In this document: positions 55,102 to 63,902 of the stretch, in pieces
How the letters are laid out: every line of letters begins with the position of its first letter
Numbering within the stretch: the first letter of the stretch is position 1
Assembly (NCBI RefSeq): GCF_000213785.1
Contig: NC_015557.1
Coordinates: forward strand, 1-64,000
Reading direction: 5' to 3'
Source of the DNA: Hydrogenobaculum sp. 3684
GTDB lineage: Bacteria; Aquificota; Aquificia; Aquificales; Aquificaceae
Length of the DNA stretch: 64,000 bases
The notes under the pieces: generated by a model
Databases searched by the model: none
What the model saw: the letters and a program-made list of their open reading frames with translations, nothing else
What the model was told of the DNA's origin: nothing
Translations under genes and position numbers: made by a program

Positions 55102-56672
55102 TTTAACTTGGTCTTAAGGATATCACCAAGCTTAAAGCCAGACGAAGAGTCGTTTACTTTTATAAACTCTTTTTGGTCGCCTTGCTCTTTTTGCTGTTTC
55201 TTGGTTTCTTGTATCATGCTGAAAGTAATCTTTTCCTCTTTTGGATTTACCTCTAAGACCTTCACCGTTATTTTTTGACCAGGTTCTAAGTTTGTATTTT
55301 TAGGTATTTCAGATATTGGCAATAGACCATCTACGCCTTCTGGCAAACCTAAGAAGGTACCAAAAGGTCTTACTTCTTTTACCGTAAGCTCTACTTGTTG
55401 TCCTGGTTTGTACCTTTCTGGTATTACACTCCAAGGATTTTGAGTAAGCTGTTTTAACCCAAGCTTTACTTTTTTGCCGTCTAGTCCTAGTACCATAAAC
55501 TCTTTTTCTTCACCAGGGGTAAGTAGCTCCTCTGAACGTGCGTTTTTAAGCCAAGACATATCCTGTTTTTTCACTATGCCTTCTACGTTTGGCCCTAGCT
55601 CTATAAACGCAATGTTTGGATGTACGGTTTTTACTTTTCCTTTTACTATCGTATTTGGTGGGTTTGATTTTATAAAATCCGCTGCTGGGTTTTCTTCAGA
55701 AGGTACTATGTTTACATCTATTTGTTTTTTGTCTTTGTCTATTCTTGTTACAACAAGCTTTAATTTTGTGCCATTCTTTAGAGGCTTACCAATGTCTTTC
55801 ATGCTTTCTTCTGGTACCAAGGCTATAATACCTTCTTTTAATTCTACGAAAAGTCCTTTTCCTTTTTTGTAGAAAGATACTTTGCCCTCTGTTTTGTCTC
55901 CCTCTTTTAACTCTAGCGTTTCCAATATATTCTTCTTTGGTTTTTTGAGGCTTAATATAATAAAATTGCCTTTTTTGGCTTTTTTTATAACTCTAACTTC
56001 TAGCGTATCGTTTTCTTTTACATTTGTACCTTTTGGTATTTCGTAATGCGGTACGAAGCCTCTAACCCCTTCTTTTAAAAGCACTGTAATACCCTTTTCA
56101 GGGTCTATTTTTATTACTTTTCCTTCTATCGTAGAGCCTACTTCTAACGAGTTTATAAATTCAAGTTGTTTTTGATGCCTTTCAATGTTCTCATACTCTT
56201 TGTAAGATACGTTTACTATAGGTTTTCCGTTTTCATAGGTGGCTTTTGTTACCAATACCTTTATTTTGTCTCCTATATTTACATGCCTTGGAGCTTCACC
56301 AAAAGGCATCAAAGCCCTAATATCTTCAAGTTGTACAAAAAATCCTGGTCTTCCTTTTGATTCTACCGTCACCTCTATAGGTGTTTTTTCTTCTAACGCT
56401 TTTTTGGCTATAGAAAATCCTTTAAAAGATTTTAAAGGTTTCGTGGAAAGTATTGGATTTTCAAGTCCTCTTAACTTTACAATAACCGCCTCTATTTCTT
56501 GGCCTATCTCAACATCACCTACTTCATACCGCCTTATAACGCCTTCTATTTTATAACCTATATCCAAGTACACGTTTGAATCTGTAATTTTTACCACAGA
56601 ACCCTTTACTACGCTTCCTGTGGAAAACTGCTCCTTTTGAGCTTTTAATAACTCTTCAAACTCTGTTACCAT
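55098..56672 (-). CDS. rpsA: 30S ribosomal protein S1
   Basis: 524 aa with six S1 OB-fold repeats. The clearest are GSVVKGSVVKITDSNVYLD, GSTIEGKVIKIDPEKGITV, KTEGKVSFYKKGKGLFVE, IVKGKVKTVHPNIAFIE and QQVELTVKEVRPFGTFLGLP. S1 binds mRNA and aids initiation. GGAGG is about 10 bases before the ATG. Confidence 0.93.
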   Translation of the reverse strand: MVTEFEELLKAQKEQFSTGSVVKGSVVKITDSNVYLDIGYKIEGVIRRYEVGDVEIGQEIEAVIVKLRGLENPILSTKPLKSFKGFSIAKKALEEKTPIEVTVESKGRPGFFVQLEDIRALMPFGEAPRHVNIGDKIKVLVTKATYENGKPIVNVSYKEYENIERHQKQLEFINSLEVGSTIEGKVIKIDPEKGITVLLKEGVRGFVPHYEIPKGTNVKENDTLEVRVIKKAKKGNFIILSLKKPKKNILETLELKEGDKTEGKVSFYKKGKGLFVELKEGIIALVPEESMKDIGKPLKNGTKLKLVVTRIDKDKKQIDVNIVPSEENPAADFIKSNPPNTIVKGKVKTVHPNIAFIELGPNVEGIVKKQDMSWLKNARSEELLTPGEEKEFMVLGLDGKKVKLGLKQLTQNPWSVIPERYKPGQQVELTVKEVRPFGTFLGLPEGVDGLLPISEIPKNTNLEPGQKITVKVLEVNPKEEKITFSMIQETKKQQKEQGDQKEFIKVNDSSSGFKLGDILKTKLK

Positions 56673-56789
56673 GCCAAATCTGCCTCCAGTTGAGATATTT
56701 TATCATAAAATTTAGTGTGCAAAGCATTTCTTACACTACCAGTGTCTGTTCTTTTATCTATCCACAAAGTAAAATGCAATTTCATCGCT

Positions 56790-57545
56790 CTAAAACTCAT
56801 AGTCAAACTTTTTTGCTTCCTTCCAATAGGTATCCATTTCTTCTAATGAAGCATCTTTTAGAGATTTTCCTTCGTTTTTTAGGCTTTTTTCAACAAAATT
56901 AAACCTTTTTACCATCCTATCGTTTGCTTTTTGTAGCGCTTTTTCAGCGTTTATACCTAAAAACCTTCCGTATTCTACTATAGCTATAAGTATATCACCA
57001 AACTCGTGTTCTATATCTTGGAAATTGCCATTTTCTAAAGCATCTTCTAGTTCCTCAAGTTCCTCTTTTAGCTTTTCTTTCACTTGATTTACATTTTCAA
57101 AATCAAAACCTACCTTAGCCATGCGGTCTTGGATTTTTTGGCATCTCATAAGGGCACACATCGATTTTGGTATACCATCTAAAAAGTGTTCTCTTTTTTC
57201 CGCTTTCTTATGTTCCCAATTTTCTAAAACAGCTTTTGGATCTTCGTTTCCGAAGACGTGTGGATGTCTTTCTACAAGTTTTTTTATTAAAAGCTCAAAA
57301 ACATCGTTTATGTCAAATTCATTATTTTCTTTTGCTATCTGTGAGTGAAATACTACTTGAAGGAGTAAATCTGCCAGTTCTTCTTTTATAGCATCTTTAT
57401 CTTTGGATTCTATGGCGTCCACCAATTCGTAAGCTTCTTCTAAGACGTATTTTGTGAGGCTTTCATGGGTTTGTTTCTTGTCCCACGGACAATTTTGTCT
57501 TACTTTTTCAAAGGTTTTGATAAGTTCTTCCAATATACAACTCAT
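56790..57545 (-). CDS. mazG: Nucleoside triphosphate pyrophosphohydrolase MazG
   Basis: 251 aa with two MazG domains. The EExxE and D motifs are in LEEAYELVDAIESKDKDAIKEELADLLLQVVFHS and, in the second copy, KEELEELEDALENGNFQDIEHEFGDILIAIVEYGR. CPWDKKQTHESL is the usual N-terminal start. It removes abnormal NTPs. tmRNA follows in the divergent direction. Confidence 0.94.
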   Translation of the reverse strand: MSCILEELIKTFEKVRQNCPWDKKQTHESLTKYVLEEAYELVDAIESKDKDAIKEELADLLLQVVFHSQIAKENNEFDINDVFELLIKKLVERHPHVFGNEDPKAVLENWEHKKAEKREHFLDGIPKSMCALMRCQKIQDRMAKVGFDFENVNQVKEKLKEELEELEDALENGNFQDIEHEFGDILIAIVEYGRFLGINAEKALQKANDRMVKRFNFVEKSLKNEGKSLKDASLEEMDTYWKEAKKFDYEF

Positions 57546-57693
57546 GTTAAAAAACTTATTTTAAGGCTTTACACCTTAAAAATCAATGTTTATTTTCTAT
57601 GCTTTTACAAATACTTAGATAATCTTTGTAAAATAATGATATATATCATACAAATTTACGTATATTTTAGTAACTTAAATATATTCGTAAAGA

Positions 57694-58041
57694 GGGGGCG
57701 AACGGTTTCGACGTTGGAGCGCCGGGTAGATGATAGCAGGCCAGGTGGCGACTGCGATAGCCAAAACAAACAGCTCCCGAAGCTGAACTCTCTCTCGCTG
57801 CTTAACTAAAAGCAGCGCGTCCTTGCTGGTTTTGACACCTTGACCGGCAAAGGGCGTCAGAGAAAGGTGTCCTGGTTGGTGATTTGCTGTCTTGCGCCAA
57901 ACCAGTACTTAAGACAGCCTGAGGTTTGTGGTTTTTCATAGGTTTTACCCCAAACCCAGCATCATAAAACCTATGTAAGCCTGTAGAAGTCATCTATCCC
58001 GGTTCTGACGGACGCGGGTTCGATTCCCGCCGCCTCCACCA
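57694..58041 (+). ncRNA. ssrA: Transfer-messenger RNA (tmRNA)
   Basis: 5' GGGGGCGAACGGTTTCGAC and 3' GGTTCGATTCCCGCCGCC then TCCACCA are the tRNA-like ends; acceptor GGGGGCG pairs with CGCCTCC and CCA is encoded. The tag frame, GCT at 57773 to TAA at 57803-57805, reads APEAELSLAA, ending in Leu-Ala-Ala as needed for proteolysis. It rescues stalled ribosomes. A possible -10 (TATATT, 57680-57685) lies 8 bases upstream. Confidence 0.96.
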
Positions 58042-58123
58042 TAATAATAAACAACGGACTGCAATATCTTAATCAAAAATCAATAAAAAAAAGATATAAT
58101 AGTTATTAATTAGGAGGTTTGCC

Positions 58124-58588
58124 ATGTCCAGTCTAGATAGAGATGCTTTGTATAGGCTTGATATATTGGTTAGATATTGTGAGGATACCTTAAGCAAACT
58201 GAATAGTATTAAAGAACAACTTAACAGTGATAGTTTATTAAATAAGCTTGTAGAAGGCATACGCATGCATGAATTGTATATATTAAATTTTAAAAAGTTC
58301 TTAAACGGTGAGATTGATTGGATACCGCCAAAATATACACAATGCAATTTTGGCAAGATATACTACAGCATTGATAAAAGCTATATTTCAAAGACTTACG
58401 GAGAAGCTGCTGCTTCTATGTTTGAAAGAATTGGCAATATTCATATGAGTTTTCATGAAACTGCTGAGGAGTGTCTTAAGTGTAAAAATAACCAAGAATT
58501 TAAAATGCTAATCGTAGAGTTGGCTTCCAAAAGTAGTATGCTGGTAGATATGGCGTTGAGGCTATCGGCAACACTATCAAGAAACTGA
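58124..58588 (+). CDS. Stand-alone CZB (chemoreceptor zinc-binding) domain protein
   Basis: 154 aa, mainly helical. GIRMHELYILNFKKFLNG, then QCNFGKIYYSIDKSY, then ERIGNIHMSFHETAEECL give the CZB pattern, with ligand candidates H49, C74, H107 and H111 (three His, one Cys). CZB domains sense zinc or oxidants and usually sit at the C-terminus of chemoreceptors or diguanylate cyclases; here there is no partner domain. AGGAGG is before the ATG. A decayed chemoreceptor is at 50.4 kb. Confidence 0.75.
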   Translation: MSSLDRDALYRLDILVRYCEDTLSKLNSIKEQLNSDSLLNKLVEGIRMHELYILNFKKFLNGEIDWIPPKYTQCNFGKIYYSIDKSYISKTYGEAAASMFERIGNIHMSFHETAEECLKCKNNQEFKMLIVELASKSSMLVDMALRLSATLSRN

Positions 58589-58685
58589 AATAAGTCAAAG
58601 CTTATAGAAAAATAACAATTTTTCATAGCACAAACAATCTCAATAGGTTAAAATAAAAGATATTAGCTATTTGGAGGTAAAATAG

Positions 58686-59687
58686 ATGGCGAAAATTTAC
58701 TACGATGAAGATGCATCCTTGGGTATCTTGGCTATGAAGACTGTAGCCATAGTGGGTTATGGTTCTCAAGGACACGCTCATGCTTTAAATCTAAGAGACA
58801 GTGGTATTAGGGTTATAGTGGCTTTAGATGATAAAAGCCCTCATAGAAAAACTGCTATGGAAGATGGTTTTAGCGTATATACCACCTCTAGAGCAACTCA
58901 AGAGGCCGATGTAATAATGATATTAACTCCAGACACCGTTCAGCCAGCTGTATATAAAGAATGTATAGAACCTAATTTAACACCGGGTAAAGCTATAGCC
59001 TTTGCCCATGGTTTTAATATACATTTTGGTCAGATAGTTCCACCAAAAGATATAGATGTATTTATGGTGGCTCCAAAAGGACCAGGTCATTTGGTAAGAT
59101 GGATGTATGAAGAGGGTAAGGGAGTACCAGCTCTTGTATCTATACATCAAGATGCTACAGGTTCTTGTAGAGATATAGCCTTAGCTTATGCAAAAGGCAT
59201 AGGCGCCACAAGGGCAGGGGTTATAGAAACCACGTTTAGAGAGGAGACTGAAACAGACCTATTTGGTGAACAAGCGGTGCTTTGCGGTGGTGCTACAGCC
59301 CTTATAAAAGCTGGCTTTGAAACGCTTGTAGAGGCCGGTTATCAACCTGAGATGGCTTATTTTGAATGTCTTCATGAGTTGAAACTAATAGTCGACCTTA
59401 TATACCAACATGGCATAGCTGGTATGAGATATTCTATATCGGATACCGCAAAGTATGGCGATGTGACGAGAGGTGCTAGAATATACGAAGCTGTTAAACC
59501 TCTTATGAAGCAGATGCTCAAAGAAATTCAAGATGGCGAGTTTGCCAGAGAATGGATATTGGAAAATCAAGCCAACAGACCTGTTTACAACGCTCTTTTA
59601 AACAAAGATAAAGAACACTTGGTGGAAAAAGTAGGTAAAGAGCTAAGGCAGATGATGCCGTGGTTATCTGGTAAAGAGTTAAAATGA
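58686..59687 (+). CDS. ilvC: Ketol-acid reductoisomerase
   Basis: Second step of valine, leucine and isoleucine synthesis. 333 aa, class [18 protein letters not shown] is the Rossmann motif, [23 protein letters not shown] and [20 protein letters not shown] carry metal-binding residues. GGAGG 9 bases before the ATG. It overlaps the CDP-alcohol transferase gene by 4 bases. Confidence 0.97.
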   Translation: MAKIYYDEDASLGILAMKTVAIVGYGSQGHAHALNLRDSGIRVIVALDDKSPHRKTAMEDGFSVYTTSRATQEADVIMILTPDTVQPAVYKECIEPNLTPGKAIAFAHGFNIHFGQIVPPKDIDVFMVAPKGPGHLVRWMYEEGKGVPALVSIHQDATGSCRDIALAYAKGIGATRAGVIETTFREETETDLFGEQAVLCGGATALIKAGFETLVEAGYQPEMAYFECLHELKLIVDLIYQHGIAGMRYSISDTAKYGDVTRGARIYEAVKPLMKQMLKEIQDGEFAREWILENQANRPVYNALLNKDKEHLVEKVGKELRQMMPWLSGKELK

Positions 59688-60307
59688 ATCTTACCAAAAA
59701 ACGTTATAAACTAAAAAAGTTTTACGCTCCTATGGGGCATGTGTTTGTAAAGATGCACATGTCCCCAAACGTTATAACCCTTTTGTCTTTGGCTTTTGGA
59801 CTTACAAGCGCTTACTTTTTTTATATACATAAACCACTTACTGGGGCATCTTTCTTAATAATATCAGGGTTTTTAGATTTGATGGATGGTGTGGTGGCAA
59901 GGCTTGAGGATAAAGCTTCAAAATTTGGGGCAGCTTTTGACTGGATAGCAGATAAAACTGTAGATGGTTTTATACTTGGAAGTATAGGTTTTGCTTATGG
60001 TTCTCCTTTTATAGCAATAAGCGCCATTACATTTTCGATGCTTCATACTTTTATAAAGCCAGTGGTGTATGCTGAGATTGGTTTTTCCGAAAGACAAAAA
60101 GGCAAGATAGATGATCCATTGGAAGGTATTGGGTTTTTTGGAAGGCCTGAGACTCATATAAGTATAGTATTTTTTAGTATATTAGAGCGCATAAATCCTA
60201 TTTTTGGATTGCATCTTGGTATAAAACTTATAGTGCTCTTTACGTTTGGTTCGCTTTTAATAAGAATATTGTATCTTTTGAAAAAATACGGGAAGGATTA
60301 TGAATAA
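59684..60307 (+). CDS. CDP-alcohol phosphatidyltransferase family protein
   Basis: 207 aa membrane protein with the CDP-alcohol motif intact: [18 protein letters not shown] and then [13 protein letters not shown], matching DxxDGxxARxxxxxxxxGxxxDxxxD. It makes a phospholipid head-group linkage from a CDP-diacyl or dialkyl glycerol; the alcohol is not deducible. It overlaps ilvC at the start and the RibD-like gene by 8 bases at the end. Confidence 0.88.
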   Translation: MNLTKKRYKLKKFYAPMGHVFVKMHMSPNVITLLSLAFGLTSAYFFYIHKPLTGASFLIISGFLDLMDGVVARLEDKASKFGAAFDWIADKTVDGFILGSIGFAYGSPFIAISAITFSMLHTFIKPVVYAEIGFSERQKGKIDDPLEGIGFFGRPETHISIVFFSILERINPIFGLHLGIKLIVLFTFGSLLIRILYLLKKYGKDYE

Positions 60308-60968
60308 CCAAGACAAACCTTATGTGATTATAGTTTCTGAGTCGACATTGGATGGTAAGTTAACGCTTTATAGAGGGGCATCTTCTAAAGAACTTATGAC
60401 TCTTATGGATGAAGAGGCTTATAGATACCTTCATGAGGTAAGGGCAAAAGTAGACGCCATAATGGTAGGCTGTGAAACAATAAGGACAGACAATCCGAGC
60501 CTTACGGTAAGATATGTAAAAGGTAAAAACCCAATAAGGGTTATCCCTTGCTCTACGGCAAACATACCGTTTGATGCAAACGTTTTATCAAAGGATGCTC
60601 ATACGATCATAGCCACCACCAAAAGAGCCCCAGAAGAAAAAATCAAAAAACTTACGGAAATGGGTATAGAAGTGCTTGTGGTAGGAGATTACCTAGTGGA
60701 TTTTGAGCTTTTATTAAAAAAATTAAGAGAAAAAGATATAAAAAGCTTGATGGTAGAAGGTGGTTCTTCTATAAATTGGGAACTTTGTAAGTTAAAAGCT
60801 GTAAATGAGGTTCGTATTATACATCTTCCTGTAATTGTTGGTGGTGAAAATGTTCCTACGTTGGTAGGCGGAGAGGGTTTCAAGACTTTAAACAATATAC
60901 TTCATCTAAGGCTTAGGGCGCATTTTAAAAGAGGATACCATCTCATTACCGAATGGGAAGTGGTATAA
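60300..60968 (+). CDS. RibD C-terminal-type reductase
   Basis: 222 aa. It is the NADPH-dependent reductase half of RibD: VSESTLDGKLTLYRGASSKELM, VDAIMVGCETIRTDNPSLTVRY and LMVEGGSSINWEL. The deaminase half is absent. It reduces the ribosylamino pyrimidine in riboflavin synthesis, and the archaeal enzyme is of this stand-alone form. Whether it works in riboflavin synthesis here is inference. Confidence 0.85.
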   Translation: MNNQDKPYVIIVSESTLDGKLTLYRGASSKELMTLMDEEAYRYLHEVRAKVDAIMVGCETIRTDNPSLTVRYVKGKNPIRVIPCSTANIPFDANVLSKDAHTIIATTKRAPEEKIKKLTEMGIEVLVVGDYLVDFELLLKKLREKDIKSLMVEGGSSINWELCKLKAVNEVRIIHLPVIVGGENVPTLVGGEGFKTLNNILHLRLRAHFKRGYHLITEWEVV

Positions 60969-61000
60969 TAAAGGTATAATTTTTTTTGGAGGTATTTAAA

Positions 61001-61258
61001 ATGCAAGAAAATCAAGAAGACTATTACGCAGTACCTTTTAGCATAGTGGGGTTGTTTCTTACAAACAAGGATGTGGAGCAAAGCATTAGGGAGGAGATAA
61101 GCCCTGAAGAACTTGAAAAACTCCAAGAGATTGTAGCTAAAATGCTTTTTACCTCTGGAGTTAACGTAGCTCTATATCCTGGAGTAGTGCCACCAGATCA
61201 AGCTGTAGAAGCGGTAAACGAGCTTGAAGATCTTATTATGGGCGAAGGAGAAGAATGA
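61001..61258 (+). CDS. Unknown small protein before dapB
   Basis: About 85 aa with no recognised domain, acidic, with a Pro- and Gly-containing centre (NVALYPGVVPPDQAVEAVNELEDLI). GGAGGT 7 bases before the ATG at 61001 fixes the start; the longer frame from 60986 is not supported. It overlaps dapB by 4 bases (ATGA), so the two are coupled. Confidence 0.65.
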   Translation: MQENQEDYYAVPFSIVGLFLTNKDVEQSIREEISPEELEKLQEIVAKMLFTSGVNVALYPGVVPPDQAVEAVNELEDLIMGEGEE

Positions 61259-62037
61259 CAAAAGATTCTTTTGTTTCTATTGCCTTATGCGGCTTTTTGG
61301 GCCGCATGGGTAGTAGTATTATAGAAGTTTCTAAAAGCTATCAAGACCTAGTTGTAAAAGCAGGCGTAGACAAAAAAGAGCTTATTAAAGATAAAACTTT
61401 TGCGTTAGAATATGTATCATCTAAATTAGAAGATGTTGTTGACTATGTAGATGTCGTCATAGAGTTTACAGGTAGTGTGGATACAGCCATAAAGAATACT
61501 TACATATGCAAAGAACATAATAAACCTATTGTGATAGGCACTACTGGGTTTGATCAGCATCAGTTAGACCAAATGAAAGAACTCTCTAAATCAATACCTA
61601 TAGTATTTTCCCCAAATATGAGTCTTGGGGTCAATGTACTTTTTAAGCTTTTAGAGATAGCTACAAAAGCTTTAAAGGACAAAGGGTATGACATAGAGAT
61701 ATCAGAAATTCACCATCGTTTTAAAAAGGACGCACCCTCTGGAACCGCTTTAAGGCTGTTGGAAATAGTAAAAAAAGAGATTCCGAATTTAAAAGAAACC
61801 TTTGGAAGAGAAGGGCTAGCACCAAGGCAGGATAATGAAGTAGGCGTTTTTGCTATAAGAGGAGGAGATGTGGTGGGTGAACATACTGTCTATATGTTTG
61901 GTATGGGAGAGAGATTGGAGCTTACCCATAGAGCAACAGATAGAAGGATATTTGCGAAGGGCTCTTTGGAGGCTGCCAAATGGGTTTATAGAAAACCTGC
62001 AGGCTTTTATTCAATGTTTGATGTGCTTGGCTTATGA
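61255..62037 (+). CDS. dapB: 4-hydroxy-tetrahydrodipicolinate reductase
   Basis: Diaminopimelate and lysine synthesis. 260 aa. CGFLGRMGSSIIEV is the nucleotide-binding motif; EISEIHHRFKKDAPSGTALRL contains the catalytic HH and the KxAPSGTA motif. It overlaps the HNH gene by 4 bases. Confidence 0.96.
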   Translation: MTKDSFVSIALCGFLGRMGSSIIEVSKSYQDLVVKAGVDKKELIKDKTFALEYVSSKLEDVVDYVDVVIEFTGSVDTAIKNTYICKEHNKPIVIGTTGFDQHQLDQMKELSKSIPIVFSPNMSLGVNVLFKLLEIATKALKDKGYDIEISEIHHRFKKDAPSGTALRLLEIVKKEIPNLKETFGREGLAPRQDNEVGVFAIRGGDVVGEHTVYMFGMGERLELTHRATDRRIFAKGSLEAAKWVYRKPAGFYSMFDVLGL

Positions 62038-62558
62038 AGTTATATAGCCTTTTGTTGGATAGGACTTATAAGCCCTTGACACTCCTTGATTATAGAAAAT
62101 CTTTCTTGTTAGAATATACTCAAAGGGCTACGGTGCTGGAATACCACCCAGAAGCTGTGATAAGATCTACTTACAGGACTTACAAAGTACCTATTGTACT
62201 AAAAACAAACGCTTTATCAAAAACCTTTTATAAGAATATACCCACTAGATACAACGTCTATGTAAGAGATAACTTTACCTGCGGTTATTGCGGCAAGGTG
62301 TGTGATGATAGCGAGATTACGGTAGACCATATAGTCCCAGTGTCAAAAGGTGGTAAATGGACTTGGGATAATCTTGTTACTGCTTGTGAATCTTGCAACG
62401 CTAAAAAATCAGACAATATCATAATGCCAATTTATATTAAACCCCATAAACCTCAATATTTTACGCTGCTTTTAAAAGAGCATCTTAAGAAAATTGATGA
62501 AACTACGTTAAATATTATAAAGCCTTATTGCTATCAATATTTAAAAGAGATTTCTTGA
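62034..62558 (+). CDS. HNH endonuclease family protein
   Basis: 174 aa. CGYCGKVCDDSEITVDHIVPVSKGGKWTWDNLVTACESCNAKKSDN holds the zinc CxxC pair, the catalytic DH, the N and the second CxxC. Similar proteins are common as solitary chromosomal genes; the target is unknown. It overlaps dapB, so it is probably not recently acquired. Confidence 0.85.
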   Translation: MKLYSLLLDRTYKPLTLLDYRKSFLLEYTQRATVLEYHPEAVIRSTYRTYKVPIVLKTNALSKTFYKNIPTRYNVYVRDNFTCGYCGKVCDDSEITVDHIVPVSKGGKWTWDNLVTACESCNAKKSDNIIMPIYIKPHKPQYFTLLLKEHLKKIDETTLNIIKPYCYQYLKEIS

Positions 62559-62570
62559 GCTTTAGTTTTA

Positions 62571-62579
62571 TGCTATAAT
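62571..62579 (+). promoter_or_regulatory. Extended -10 box upstream of rpmB
   Basis: TGCTATAAT, an extended -10 with consensus hexamer. The ATG at 62613 is about 33 bases downstream, with AAGGAG 9 bases before it, so this gene has a conventional leader. Confidence 0.6.
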
Positions 62580-62612
62580 ATTAGCTTAAAACATTTGTAA
62601 AGGAGTTATGAT

Positions 62613-62804
62613 ATGGCGGCATGTTTTGTTTGCAATAAAAAGGCTGTTTATGGGAAAAGCGTTACATTTTCAGCAGAAAGAAATTCAAGAGTATTTAAAC
62701 CAAACCTCCAGAGTGTAAAGATTAGGATGCCAGATGGTAGCACAAAGCGCGTTATGGTATGTACAAAGTGTCTAAAAGCCGGGAAGGTGGTAAAAGCCGT
62801 TTAA
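62613..62804 (+). CDS. rpmB: 50S ribosomal protein L28
   Basis: 63 aa. CFVCNKKAVYGKSVTFSAERNSRVFKPNLQSVKIRMPDGSTKRVMVCTKCLKAGKVVKAV has the L28 fold and four Cys (two CxxC pairs) as a zinc-binding form. AAGGAG before the ATG, with an extended -10 upstream. Confidence 0.95.
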   Translation: MAACFVCNKKAVYGKSVTFSAERNSRVFKPNLQSVKIRMPDGSTKRVMVCTKCLKAGKVVKAV

Positions 62805-62843
62805 TATACTGATTTAACGCATTTTGAAAAGATAAAATAAATA

Positions 62844-62849
62844 TATATT
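62844..62849 (+). promoter_or_regulatory. -10-like box for a leaderless epimerase gene
   Basis: TATATT ends 6 bases before the ATG at 62856, and no Shine-Dalgarno lies between. The -35 is not clear. Confidence 0.45.
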
Positions 62850-62855
62850 TTTCTT

Positions 62856-63767
62856 ATGAAAGTTTTAGTGGCAGGGGGCACAGGTTTTGTTGGCAAATAT
62901 GTTGTAGAGGCTTTGGAGAAGTCTACTCATTCTTACACACTTTTGACGCGCAAAAAAGTAAGTAAGCCTCATGTCGTTGTGGATTTTTTCGATGAAGAAA
63001 GCCTTAAAAAAGCTTTTGAACAAGAAAAACCAGATGTATTGATAAATCTTATAGGCATTTTGGTAGAAGAGCCTTCTAAAGGTATAACCTTTGAAAATAT
63101 TCATTACCTTATACCAAAAAATCTTTATACCGTCGCCAAAGAATACGGTATAAAACACATCATACATATGAGCGCTTTAGGGGTCTCAGAAGAAACCCCG
63201 TCTATGTATCATCACACCAAGCTTTTAGCAGAAAAATTTCTCATGTCTTTGGGGATAGATTACACCATTGTAAGACCTTCTTTGATAATAGGACCTGAGC
63301 AAAGACTTTTTAAAGATCTTGATTTCTTTGGAAAATACTTTCATATTATGGCTCATCCTGGTATATTGCCCTATTATTTTGCACCGGTGGATGTTAGAGA
63401 TGTTGCTTTTGTATTTGTAAAAGCTATAGACGATCCAAATTTAAAGAATAAGATTATAGAGCTTTGCGGTAAAAAGCCTGTTTCTTTTGATAAACTTTTA
63501 AAAGATAGTTTTAAGCTTTTAGGAAGACATGCTTTTGTATTAAGACTACCAAAACCTCTGATGTATGTAAGCGGTGCTTTGGTTGAGAAAATATTAGAAC
63601 CACCTCCTTTTAGCAAAGACCAAATACTTATGATGTACAAAAACAACGTTTGCCAAGGACAAGATCCATGGCCATTGATAGGAAAAGAACCAATCCCCTA
63701 CGAAGAATCTTTGAAATGGGCTATAGAAAACTACAAATCACATTTAAAACATGGTCTGAAGAGCTAA
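62856..63767 (+). CDS. NAD-dependent epimerase/complex I NDUFA9-like protein
   Basis: 303 aa extended SDR fold. KVLVAGGTGFVGKYVVEAL is the nucleotide-binding motif; HMSALGVSEETPSMYHHTKLLAEK carries the Y-x-x-x-K-like site (YHHTK), and YTIVRPSLIIGPEQR follows. It resembles the NDUFA9-like atypical SDR proteins rather than classic sugar epimerases. The reaction is not known. Confidence 0.85.
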   Translation: MKVLVAGGTGFVGKYVVEALEKSTHSYTLLTRKKVSKPHVVVDFFDEESLKKAFEQEKPDVLINLIGILVEEPSKGITFENIHYLIPKNLYTVAKEYGIKHIIHMSALGVSEETPSMYHHTKLLAEKFLMSLGIDYTIVRPSLIIGPEQRLFKDLDFFGKYFHIMAHPGILPYYFAPVDVRDVAFVFVKAIDDPNLKNKIIELCGKKPVSFDKLLKDSFKLLGRHAFVLRLPKPLMYVSGALVEKILEPPPFSKDQILMMYKNNVCQGQDPWPLIGKEPIPYEESLKWAIENYKSHLKHGLKS

Positions 63768-63854
63768 CGTATAATCCCAGTAGTTTTACCATATACTGTA
63801 AATGATAGGTGGTGGTTACAGCTCCGTCTTTTCGTGCAAATATTCGAAGTTTAA

Positions 63855-63887
63855 AGCCAGCCATAACATCCTGCTGGCCTTGTTTTT
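63855..63887 (+). terminator. Probable terminator after the epimerase gene
   Basis: Stem GCCAGC (63856-63861) with GCTGGC (63873-63878), an 11-base loop, then CTTGTTTTT. It lies about 90 bases past the stop of the epimerase gene. A T-rich tail on the plus strand fits a Rho-independent terminator. Confidence 0.55.
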
Positions 63888-63902
63888 AGTGGTTTTAAGC
63901 TT

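Noticed and set aside
56759..56768. Near-match to a DnaA box (CTATCCACA)
   Set aside because: A single imperfect copy with no cluster of boxes and no origin features.
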